From: Parasediminibacterium sp046546515
GTDB taxonomy: Bacteria; Bacteroidota; Bacteroidia; Chitinophagales; Chitinophagaceae
NCBI RefSeq assembly: GCF_046546515.1
Contig: NZ_JBKHKJ010000003.1
Coordinates: 124,001 to 188,000 of the forward strand
Reading direction: 5' to 3'
DNA: 64,000 nucleotides
Position numbers and translations under genes: made by a program
Part shown: piece by piece, positions 17,055 through 24,729 of the stretch
Layout of the letters: each line of letters begins with the position of its first letter
How positions within the stretch are numbered: the first letter of the stretch is position 1
Notes under the pieces: generated by a model
Seen by the model: the letters and a program-made list of their open reading frames with translations, nothing else
Databases searched by the model: none
Told to the model about the DNA's origin: nothing

Positions 17055-17924
17055 ATGCTATTAAAGTCAATATTTTCTTTATTGAACACCGATTATGTGC
17101 AGTTGAACAAAAGCTGGGACTATAAAAATGTCATCAGCCCATTTTACAGGCTGTATTATATAGATTCTGGGGAGGGTTTGCTTTCAAACCCCGATTATTC
17201 TATCACTTTGGAAAAAGGCTTCATATATCTTATACCCAGTTTTACCATCGTAAACCAAACCTGCGATGCTTTCCTAAGCCAGTATTATATACATTTTGTA
17301 GAGGAGTCTCAGGATGGCAGTTCCTTGTTTTCCAACAATAGGAAAATTTTAAAAATAAAAGCTTCAGACATGGATATAGAATGTTTTAAAAGGATACTGC
17401 ATATCAACCCAGGAAGGGGGCTTAGAACTTCCGACAACCCCAAGGTGTATGAAAAAGGTGCAGTGATTAAAAGTTTCCGGGAGCTGAACAACCACCAGCC
17501 ACTAGCTACCTTGGCTGAAACGCAAGGCATTATCCTGCAATTGCTATCACGCTTCCTTGTGCCAGGGCATTTCCATTTCCCCGATACAAAAAAAATACCA
17601 TCTAGAATTCTGGATGCCATCCAATATATAGAAACCAACCTCACCAAGAACATTACTGTATTATACCTCGCCCATCGGGCTAACCTAGGCTACGACTATT
17701 TCTCGCGTATGTTTTATCACGACACAGGCATTAGGCCGCTTGCCTATATACAGCAAAAAAGGGTTGAAAGGGCACAGTTCCTCATTACCACAACCGATTT
17801 CCCATTCACTGTCATAGCCGCCGAAACTGGGTTTGAAAGCATGTCTTATTTCAACAGGGTATTTAAAAAAATAGCCGGCAAAACCCCTACTGAGTACAAA
17901 GACACCCAAAAGCATTTTATATAA
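17055..17924 (+). CDS. AraC-family transcriptional regulator of the fucose cluster
   Basis: 289 aa. The N-terminal 170 residues form a cupin-like sensor region (IDSGEGLLSNPDYSI, LEKGFIYLIPSF). The C-terminal 100 residues are a double helix-turn-helix of the AraC type: ILDAIQYIETNLTKNITVLY, LAHRANLGYDYFSRMF, and the second helix pair FTVIAAETGFESMSYFNRVF ending in GKTPTEYK. It is divergent from fucP with 232 bp between the two starts, the usual arrangement for a local regulator. The inducer is presumably fucose or an intermediate; this is inferred from position only. Confidence 0.88.
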   Translation: MLLKSIFSLLNTDYVQLNKSWDYKNVISPFYRLYYIDSGEGLLSNPDYSITLEKGFIYLIPSFTIVNQTCDAFLSQYYIHFVEESQDGSSLFSNNRKILKIKASDMDIECFKRILHINPGRGLRTSDNPKVYEKGAVIKSFRELNNHQPLATLAETQGIILQLLSRFLVPGHFHFPDTKKIPSRILDAIQYIETNLTKNITVLYLAHRANLGYDYFSRMFYHDTGIRPLAYIQQKRVERAQFLITTTDFPFTVIAAETGFESMSYFNRVFKKIAGKTPTEYKDTQKHFI

Positions 17925-17995
17925 ATTTTGCTTATAACTAATAAGCCATCATTATCTTAATATAATTCTAAGAGGGGTTGGGGTGAGGTCTTTTA

Positions 17996-18172
17996 AACCC
18001 AGATTTTGCAGTTGACTTCGTTATGAAAGGCTCAAATGCAATAAAGACAGGTACTTGAGCCGAATTTTTGGTCGAAAACATAGTGAACTATGGCAAGGCC
18101 AAAAAATCAAGCAAGTGCTTGTCTTTGAAGTAGTTGGGTCTTGCAATAGATTTCAACTGCAAAATCTGGGTT
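17996..18172. repeat. 177-bp imperfect palindrome, MITE-like
   Basis: The ends are a perfect 20-bp inverted repeat, AACCCAGATTTTGCAGTTGA (17996-18015) against 18153-18172. Inside, AAAGACAGGTACTTG and AATTTTTGGTC on the left match AAAGACAAGCACTTG and ATTTTTTGGCC on the complementary strand of the right half. The centre is CATAGTGAACTATG (18079-18092). The region between end and inner arms matches less well. No ORF and no clear target-site duplication is visible. It could be a small non-autonomous element or a structured RNA. Confidence 0.7.
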
Positions 18173-18209
18173 AAATAAATAGTATGTACTTAATTAAGAT
18201 TTTCCTCCA

Positions 18210-18260
18210 CCATGGGGGCATTTTTGGGTACTCATGGGGGCATATTTCCCCCATATAGGA
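18210..18260 (+). repeat. Hairpin block H, copy 1
   Basis: CCATGGGGGCAT (from 18210) and CATGGGGGCAT (from 18233) can each pair with the CCCCCAT of TTTCCCCCATATAGGA (18245-18260). The same right-hand sequence is found at 44661-44675, and a close variant at 60650-60664, each time upstream of an 11-bp array on the same strand. Confidence 0.7.
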
Positions 18261-18344
18261 TTGTTCTTTTGCACGGGTCTCAAATCAAGCCCATTTTTGT
18301 AGTATATAATCCCTTGTTTTCGTTGGTTCAATCCCTACGGCCGC

Positions 18345-18642
18345 CCTAGCCTTGGCTCGCTGCCTCGTGTGACTCATTTTTTTAACATAAAAAAAACATT
18401 TTATGAACTACATCCGTACTCAAAAAACACTCAAAAAGTACTCACTTTTCTGCGGAAATCATGCACAAAATACGCACAAAGTATGCATAAAATAAGCATA
18501 AAGTATGCATAAAATAAGCATAAAGTATGCATAAAATAAGCACAAAATACGCATCTTAAAAAACACAAAAGCACTGTATTTCAATGAGTTATGATACAGG
18601 AACACCTGAAAAATAAATTCAGGGCGCCAAAAGCCAGCCAAA
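18345..18642 (+). repeat. Element A, copy 1, with exact 11-bp array and TCAATGAGTTA anchor
   Basis: About 298 bp that align with 45030-45316. Left flank: CTAGCCTTGGCTCGCTGCC and TATGAACTACATCCGTACT. Three ACTC words at 18418, 18429 and 18440 lead into nine GCAC/GCAT words at 18463, 474, 485, 496, 507, 518, 529, 540 and 551, exactly 11 bp apart (typical unit GCATAAAATAA). Right flank: CATCTTAAAAAACAC, then AGCACTGTATTTCAATGAG with the anchor at 18581, then AAATTCAGGGCGCCAAAAGC. It is the same orientation as ribBA and ends about 200 bp before it. Confidence 0.85.
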
Positions 18643-18822
18643 CCAAGGTAGCAATGCCCCTGGAAATGGGTCATAAAAGTTTTTCGGTATGCGTAAGGTC
18701 AGCTAATTAAGTCTGCATACTTATGGCAATTCTTCGTTGCACAATGCCCTGCGGCGAGAAGCATAAACCTTTCGATTACTGAAATTGATTGTTAATAAAA
18801 CTGCATTACGGCTATCCTATCT

Positions 18823-18830
18823 TATTTTTG
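18823..18830 (+). promoter_or_regulatory. Candidate -7 element of ribBA
   Basis: TATTTTTG fits TAnnTTTG and ends 15 bp before the chosen ribBA ATG, which would give a very short leader. A -33 TTG is not found at the usual spacing. Confidence 0.35.
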
Positions 18831-18845
18831 CAAAAATTTTTCGGG

Positions 18846-20045
18846 ATGCTGAACAAGATAGAGGAAGGGATAGAAGCCATCAAGCGAGGCGAGATGGTGA
18901 TTGTGGTAGATGACGAAGACCGTGAAAACGAAGGCGATTTTATAATGGCGGCAAGGTTTGCCACGCCTGAAGCCATTAATTTTATGGCAAGGGAAGGCCG
19001 GGGGTTGATTTGCGTGGCATTGACTGAGGAACGCTGTGCAGAGTTGGAATTAAAACCAATGGTGCCAGCCAATACATCTTTGCACGAAACAGCATTCACA
19101 GTTTCTGTTGACTTAATTGCACCAGACACCACCACAGGCATATCTGCACAAGACAGGTCCAAGACAATACAAGCATTGATAAACCCAGCGACCAAGCCTG
19201 CTGACTTAGGCAGGCCAGGGCATATATTCCCATTGATTGCTAAAAAAGGCGGTGTACTCCGCCGCACCGGGCATACAGAAGCAACGATAGACCTAGCAAG
19301 GCTAGCTAGACTAGAGCCTGCCGGAGTGTTGGTAGAAGTAATGACCGAGGATGGCAGCATGGCTAGGTTGCCAGAACTTACAGAACTTGCCAAGAAGCTT
19401 AACTTAAAGATTATATCCATTAAAGACCTGATTGAATACCGCCTTACCATAGATAGCCTAGTAGAGGAAGTGGTGCGGGTGGATATGCCTACCAAATATG
19501 GGCATTTTAAACTAGTAGCATTCAGGGATAAAACCAGTAATGCCGAGCACCTTGCGATGGTAAAAGGAGAATGGAAAAAAGGCGAAGCAGTACTTACCCG
19601 TGTGCACAGCAGCTGCTTTACAGGCGATATCCTAGCTAGTTTCCGATGCGACTGCGGCGAGCAATTGCACAAAGCCATGAAAATGGTAGAAGATGAGGGC
19701 AAGGGCATAATCTTGTACATGAACCAAGAAGGTCGTGGCATTGGGCTCATGAACAAGCTGAAAGCCTATAAACTACAAGAAGAAGGCATGGACACAGTAG
19801 AGGCCAACCTTCATCTAGGCTTTGCCATGGACGAGCGGGATTATGGCGTGGGTGCCCAAATGCTACGGATGCTTGGTGCAACGCAATTGAAACTGATGAG
19901 CAACAACCCTAGGAAAAGGGCTGCCTTGAAAGGTTATGGCTTGGAAATAGTGGAAATAGTACCGATAGAAATAATCCCGAACCAGTTTAATGAAAAATAC
20001 CTGCAAACAAAGCGGGACAAGCTAGGGCATGAAATTTTGAGGTAG
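18846..20045 (+). CDS. ribBA: Bifunctional DHBP synthase / GTP cyclohydrolase II
   Basis: 399 aa from the ATG at 18846 (MLNKIEEGIEAIKRG). An upstream TTG at 18789 would add 19 unlikely residues. The N-terminal half is 3,4-dihydroxy-2-butanone-4-phosphate synthase (DDEDRENEGDFIMAA, RPGHIFPLIAKKGGVLRRTG, HTEA). The C-terminal half is GTP cyclohydrolase II with the zinc cysteines in HSSCFTGDILASFRCDCG, then NQEGRGIGLMNKLKAY and DYGVGAQML. The two halves supply both precursors of riboflavin. It stands alone here, between the fucose cluster and the convergent lyase gene; no other riboflavin gene is in the window. Confidence 0.96.
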   Translation: MLNKIEEGIEAIKRGEMVIVVDDEDRENEGDFIMAARFATPEAINFMAREGRGLICVALTEERCAELELKPMVPANTSLHETAFTVSVDLIAPDTTTGISAQDRSKTIQALINPATKPADLGRPGHIFPLIAKKGGVLRRTGHTEATIDLARLARLEPAGVLVEVMTEDGSMARLPELTELAKKLNLKIISIKDLIEYRLTIDSLVEEVVRVDMPTKYGHFKLVAFRDKTSNAEHLAMVKGEWKKGEAVLTRVHSSCFTGDILASFRCDCGEQLHKAMKMVEDEGKGIILYMNQEGRGIGLMNKLKAYKLQEEGMDTVEANLHLGFAMDERDYGVGAQMLRMLGATQLKLMSNNPRKRAALKGYGLEIVEIVPIEIIPNQFNEKYLQTKRDKLGHEILR

Positions 20046-20052
20046 TTTATCT

Positions 20053-20083
20053 ATGTAGGGGCGTATTGAATACCCCCCTACAT
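20053..20083. terminator. Bidirectional terminator between ribBA and the lyase gene
   Basis: ATGTAGGGG (20053-20061) and CCCCTACAT (20075-20083), with an inner GTATT/AATAC pair, fill the 49-bp convergent gap. It would end both transcripts. Confidence 0.75.
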
Positions 20084-20094
20084 GAATATCCCTC

Positions 20095-23000
20095 CTACTC
20101 CTTACCAAAATCATACAACCTTTTCACTTCGTTGGCATCCAAAAGCCTGTCGAACAATTGAACGCTGCCCGCAATAGCGTGGTGACCTGTAAAGAAATCT
20201 AGCGCATCTGTGGCAATCTCTTTTGTACCCGCGGCACTTGCTACCATTACACCATTTAGGTACAAAGCCATTTGGTTTTCATTGGCCGTCAATACTACGA
20301 ACTGCCATTTTCCCAACTCTATCTTGCCGCCTGACAAACGGTTGGGCATAGCTTGCAAACTACCGTTGTTAATGCTGCACGAAAGGGTTTTATATCCTTT
20401 ACCAAAAGCATTGTATCCATCCTTGCCAAATAGCTTCCCTGTTTTTTCATCTGTTTTAAACCACAATGCCACCGTAAGTGCATTTTCCCGCATTTTAATA
20501 TCGTATAGTTTAAACCCTGGCTTGGTACCACCACCCTTTGCCACGTTTACATCTACAATAGGCATATTGGCTTCCAATGACTGCATCTCCAGCACTTTCC
20601 CTTTTAAACCGTTAACAAGGGTTGACAACGGCGCTACCCACACTTTGTAATTGGAAACAGTGGGATATTTCCTGCTTGTGCCATCCCAGCCATTAAAGTC
20701 AATCTGCCCAAGCGAACCCATTTCAGGTACTTTCACCAAATGGAAGCCCATGCTTGCAGGAGCCGTAATTGCCTTGCCATTTTTAAAAGCTGCCGTAGTT
20801 AAGTTGAGTGTTTGGCTTACGGTTATTTGCCCTTTATATAAAGATGATTGAGCATTCGGCATTGTGCCATCCAAAGTATATCGTATTTCTGCTTGTGGGT
20901 CTTTGCTAAAATCAAGAGAAACTTTAGTTGGTGCATATAACTCATACAAACTTTTATGATAAGCCGTGCCTGCGGGTAATACATCAACCAAAGATGGCCT
21001 GTATAAATTATTGCCATTCAAAGGAATAGTTTGCCCATCGGGAAGATCTACCTTGCAGCTTGCTTCCCCAGTACCAAACCTGATAGAGATTCGGTGCCAG
21101 CCTTCTTTTAAAGCCACTATACCAGTTGGGTTGCGCCCATAAACACCATGCTGTACAATGTATTCATCGTCTATTTTCAAGTGGTTCTGGCAACTCGCTT
21201 GTGTGCCGCCTAAACTTGCATTATCCCCATTCCTAATTGGCAGGCTAAAGTGGTAGGTGCCAGAAACAGTTGCTTGAAAATAGCCGTTGTAAACACGTAT
21301 CGTATTTCGGCTACTAGTTGTTTCCATCGTGGTTACCCTTTCGCTTACAAATGGCTGTGCGGCTTCAATATCTAAAAAATCATTGTCCCTGCGTTTGCCT
21401 GTGCGGTCGAACACTTGCATGTCCAAGCCTGTTTCCAGCATAGGTAAGGAACTTATTGCTTCATGCCATGTAAGTTTTTCAGGCAATGCTGTAGTAGTTA
21501 CTTTTATGTTCCCGTCATATAGCAACTCATTGGAAGCTATTGGGTGCAACTCGCCACCATCAATGGTATAGGAAACTTCAAAAGGCATGGGTTCTAAACT
21601 ATTGATGTTCCAAAACAAAGGGTCGCATACCACCAAATTAATAGGATGCCAGCCTTTGCCCAGCACCACTTCTCCTTTCCTGTGGCTTTGCTGCTGGTGG
21701 AACAAACCAGTGGCTTCAATTACTGATTGGCTGCCAACCTCCAGCAAAACGGGGCCACATGAATTGACATCAAAAGTGAAAACACCCTTTTCGCTTGCAT
21801 AGAAATAGCCTGTAAAGCGGTAAAAACCTTTGCATTGTTGCGCCATAGGCTGGCTAGTCGTTACATGGGGCAATACAAAGCCATTTGCAATGGAGGTTTG
21901 CAAAGGCTTGTAGCCATCTAAATTGGGCAACATTATTTTAGATGCTTCAAAAAAGCCTTTGTCATTGTATAGTTTAGTATTGATTTCATACACGCTTGCG
22001 AGCAAACCTGCTTTTGTTGCTGGTGGTGCTTGCACCAATCCAGCTACTACTTTTTTTGCGATGAAACGGGCATTCAACACATCGCTTTGCTGTAGCCCTG
22101 CTTGCCATGAGGTATCTATAACACTGGCTTTTAACAAGCAAGATTTATTAATGACAATGCTTTTTGTGTAAACTGATGATTGGCTATTGGGTTCTGTACC
22201 GTCAAGCGTATAGTAGATTTGGGCAGGGGCTGTTATCCGCTCCAATTGCACAAATAAGCTATCATCTACCAAATAAACAGGCACTTTTTGCTCGTCTCTT
22301 GTGTACCGGTAATCATTTTGGTTAAAATGGCTACCCCTTACTATCAAATTGGGCTTGGCTGGTTTTGCATGGCTGGTCAAAGTGCTTTTGCCATTCCTTG
22401 CCATGTTTAAAACAGTCCTTCCACCATCTGTTTGACTAAAGTTGTATAGATCTTTTTGGTCTTTTATTTCTATTGACAAAGCCGATTTGTCTTTGTTCCA
22501 TTCGGTTTTGGGCATGGGGTCGCCAAATTGATAGGGATAAATCAGCACCCTAAATTCGGGCGAAATGGAATGGGCGGGTACCGTAACCAAGCTATACCCT
22601 TGAAACTTTTCCAGCTTTGGCACAGGGAAACCATAATCTGTATTGCGCCACAATATCCTTATCAAACAAAGCGGGTCGCCTTTCTTAAACAGGAACTTGC
22701 CTGTTTTCGGATTCTTGGTTATGCCCGCTTTGGTTAAAATAATATCATCTACCCTGTTTGAGGATGGTTCCGTGTTTTGAAAAACCACTTCTGGCGTACT
22801 TGCTTCTACCAATTCCGCATCTATTGGCACGGAAATATTCCAGTCGAAATAATGTTTTTCGTTGTCTTTTTTAGCATCGTCTATCACCAACACATACGGG
22901 TATGCACCTTTGGCTACCTGCACCGTGCGATAAGCCTGTTCCATAACATTGAATGGCTTGTAACTTTCCACCAGCCTTGTTTCCCCACTCCATGGGCCAT

Positions 23001-24714
23001 AGTCGGTATGGGCATAGCCATCGTTGTATTTGATGGTGGAAGGCTGGAAAGCTATTTGCAAATCACGGCTCAAATCGAAATTGCCTTCAGCAAAAGGCGC
23101 GTAATAAGGCAGTTTTGCAGAAGGGAACGCCAACGGGTGCACTTGCATCACCTTGGTATAGGAATATCCTATCTTGCCATCACCTGCCGCTACCAACCCT
23201 TCTTTGGTTTCGTTGATGCCCAGCCAATTGCCGGGTGCAGGCGGCCAATGGCAGCCTTTGCCATCTACCGTAAGCATGTTTTGCAGGAAAGTGGCTTTTG
23301 TGGCCAGCATATTATTGTCCTGCACCCAGTTTACCCCATCTTTCCAAAGGGTGAGCCTATTGTTTTCCGAGCCTTCGTGGCCACCATAATAAAAATCCTG
23401 CTTGCACACAAAGCCTACATGCAGGTCGTCTTTCCGCCAGGAATTTCGGGTATCTACATATCCCCTTGCGCTATCCTGCCAGGTTAGTGGCAGGTGCAGT
23501 TTATCAATCAATGCTTGGTTTGTCCAGTCCAGGGGTTTATTTTCTTTGTCCACCATGCCCTGGTCTGCGTATAGCAACAATAGTTCCATGCAAATACCTA
23601 CTGGGTCTGGCCATCTGGCTTCAGCATCCGTCAAGAAGGGGTGGGTTGAGAAAGTGGATTGGTATAAAAAATCAATGCTTTCATCTTTTGGGTGGTAGTA
23701 GTGCATCATCCAAATAACATGGAATGCCGATGCCCGCATTTCGTCCCTTATCTTCCATGCCCCATCTTCCCAGCGGATGGCCGCTTGGAAAAAGTGCATC
23801 TTGGCCATCAAGTGGCTATGTTTTAATAATTCCCGATGCCTTAGCCCTACTGCCACAAAGGCGGATACATTTAACCAACCTTTGATAGACTCGTAGCACA
23901 TGCCATCTTTGTCTAGGTACCAATCCAGCATGGCATTTGCCTTGTGCGCCGCCAAGTCAAATAGCTTTTGGTCAAAACCTTTTTGCCCTTCAATCAGCAG
24001 CATTAGCCTGATATATTCCATGCCAAAGCCCTCATGGTTGTTGATCATAAAATGATCAGGCACCATCAAGAAATTGGAAATCCTGTTTTTAACGATGCGT
24101 GCAATAGTACTTCGAGCCAGTTCACATTCATCGGGTGTCATCCACTCGTGGAGGTAATCGTAGTTCAATAAATCCCATATTTCAGAGGGTGGGTCGGGTT
24201 CGCCAGAAGCAACAATAGACCGCTCCACTGCCCATAGGTTATCCCTATCAGAGTGATTGTCCATATCCGTCAGCTTTGGTCCCAATGCTTTTATCTTCCC
24301 TACCAACTCCTCTGCCAAGCGCCTGCCCAATGTTTTATCTTTTGTAACTAGTGCATAAAAAGGGCTTTGCGCTTTGGATACCCTTGCCCACATGGTGCGG
24401 AAAGAAATAGGTGCCTTCTCCCCCATCGCTAGCTTGGCACGTACTTTTTCCACATCCGATGGCGTTATTAAAACCCTTGGGTAAATGCCAGAGGCTGGCA
24501 CTTTTGGCAATTGCCCCTCGTCAAATAGCGGGTCGTTGTAGTTTACATTTACTTCGGGCGATTTTGGCCAAAAATTATTGTTGATGGCATCTGCATAAGG
24601 CAAAATACCCCTTGGCTGCCATGCAGGCTCTTGGTAATATGCCCTGTCTTGGCTGAAAGATTGTACAGCAAATAGTGGTAAGAGTATTGGTAATAAGAGT
24701 AATTGTTTACGCAT
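20095..24714 (-). CDS. Large secreted heparinase II/III-like multidomain protein
   Basis: 1539 aa with a signal peptide (LLLLPILLPLFAVQSFSQ). The N-terminal 750 residues follow the layout of alginate/heparinase II/III-like lyases: a helical toroid starting after GIYPRVLITPSDVEKVRAKL, then a beta-sandwich with YYGGHEGSENNRLTLWKDG around residue 441. That stretch is comparable to the GGGHHHAD motif of the neighbour at 27199-30396 but lacks its second and third histidines. Later modules are a chitobiase-like segment (IYYTLDGTEPNSQSSVYTKS) near 810, repeated near 1230 (IRYTLDGTMPNAQSSLYKGQ), two PA14-like sandwich segments (GFYRFTGYFYASEKGVFTFD; TVSGTYHFSLPIRNG), and a C-terminal LamG/concanavalin-like domain (TVALWFKTDEKTGKLFG). 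There is no T9SS tail. It lies 15 bp downstream of the esterase, so they are probably one operon. Substrate unknown. Confidence 0.8.
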   Translation of the reverse strand: MRKQLLLLPILLPLFAVQSFSQDRAYYQEPAWQPRGILPYADAINNNFWPKSPEVNVNYNDPLFDEGQLPKVPASGIYPRVLITPSDVEKVRAKLAMGEKAPISFRTMWARVSKAQSPFYALVTKDKTLGRRLAEELVGKIKALGPKLTDMDNHSDRDNLWAVERSIVASGEPDPPSEIWDLLNYDYLHEWMTPDECELARSTIARIVKNRISNFLMVPDHFMINNHEGFGMEYIRLMLLIEGQKGFDQKLFDLAAHKANAMLDWYLDKDGMCYESIKGWLNVSAFVAVGLRHRELLKHSHLMAKMHFFQAAIRWEDGAWKIRDEMRASAFHVIWMMHYYHPKDESIDFLYQSTFSTHPFLTDAEARWPDPVGICMELLLLYADQGMVDKENKPLDWTNQALIDKLHLPLTWQDSARGYVDTRNSWRKDDLHVGFVCKQDFYYGGHEGSENNRLTLWKDGVNWVQDNNMLATKATFLQNMLTVDGKGCHWPPAPGNWLGINETKEGLVAAGDGKIGYSYTKVMQVHPLAFPSAKLPYYAPFAEGNFDLSRDLQIAFQPSTIKYNDGYAHTDYGPWSGETRLVESYKPFNVMEQAYRTVQVAKGAYPYVLVIDDAKKDNEKHYFDWNISVPIDAELVEASTPEVVFQNTEPSSNRVDDIILTKAGITKNPKTGKFLFKKGDPLCLIRILWRNTDYGFPVPKLEKFQGYSLVTVPAHSISPEFRVLIYPYQFGDPMPKTEWNKDKSALSIEIKDQKDLYNFSQTDGGRTVLNMARNGKSTLTSHAKPAKPNLIVRGSHFNQNDYRYTRDEQKVPVYLVDDSLFVQLERITAPAQIYYTLDGTEPNSQSSVYTKSIVINKSCLLKASVIDTSWQAGLQQSDVLNARFIAKKVVAGLVQAPPATKAGLLASVYEINTKLYNDKGFFEASKIMLPNLDGYKPLQTSIANGFVLPHVTTSQPMAQQCKGFYRFTGYFYASEKGVFTFDVNSCGPVLLEVGSQSVIEATGLFHQQQSHRKGEVVLGKGWHPINLVVCDPLFWNINSLEPMPFEVSYTIDGGELHPIASNELLYDGNIKVTTTALPEKLTWHEAISSLPMLETGLDMQVFDRTGKRRDNDFLDIEAAQPFVSERVTTMETTSSRNTIRVYNGYFQATVSGTYHFSLPIRNGDNASLGGTQASCQNHLKIDDEYIVQHGVYGRNPTGIVALKEGWHRISIRFGTGEASCKVDLPDGQTIPLNGNNLYRPSLVDVLPAGTAYHKSLYELYAPTKVSLDFSKDPQAEIRYTLDGTMPNAQSSLYKGQITVSQTLNLTTAAFKNGKAITAPASMGFHLVKVPEMGSLGQIDFNGWDGTSRKYPTVSNYKVWVAPLSTLVNGLKGKVLEMQSLEANMPIVDVNVAKGGGTKPGFKLYDIKMRENALTVALWFKTDEKTGKLFGKDGYNAFGKGYKTLSCSINNGSLQAMPNRLSGGKIELGKWQFVVLTANENQMALYLNGVMVASAAGTKEIATDALDFFTGHHAIAGSVQLFDRLLDANEVKRLYDFGKE

Positions 24715-24729
24715 TTTTTTAATTTTTTT

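Larger units (their letters stand above)
17925..18845. other. Repeat-rich intergenic region before ribBA
   Basis: No gene is supported. In order it holds the 177-bp imperfect palindrome (17996-18172), a hairpin block with two competing left arms (18210-18260), element A with its 11-bp array (18345-18642), and the ribBA promoter region. No FMN riboswitch sequence motifs were recognised upstream of ribBA. Confidence 0.6.

Noticed and set aside
18403..18495. Short ORF in element A (30 aa, starts MNYIRTQKT) with a partner at 45088-45153 (21 aa)
   Set aside because: Comparing the two copies, most base changes alter the amino acid and the reading frames end at different places, so there is no sign of protein selection.
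18463..18554. Possible CRISPR array
   Set aside because: The units are 11 bp, back to back, with no unique spacers and no cas genes nearby; the same holds for the arrays at 45146, 44782, 60878 and 5532.
18643..18845. FMN riboswitch upstream of ribBA
   Set aside because: The conserved RFN boxes were looked for and not found; the region is taken up by element A and a plain A/T-rich leader.
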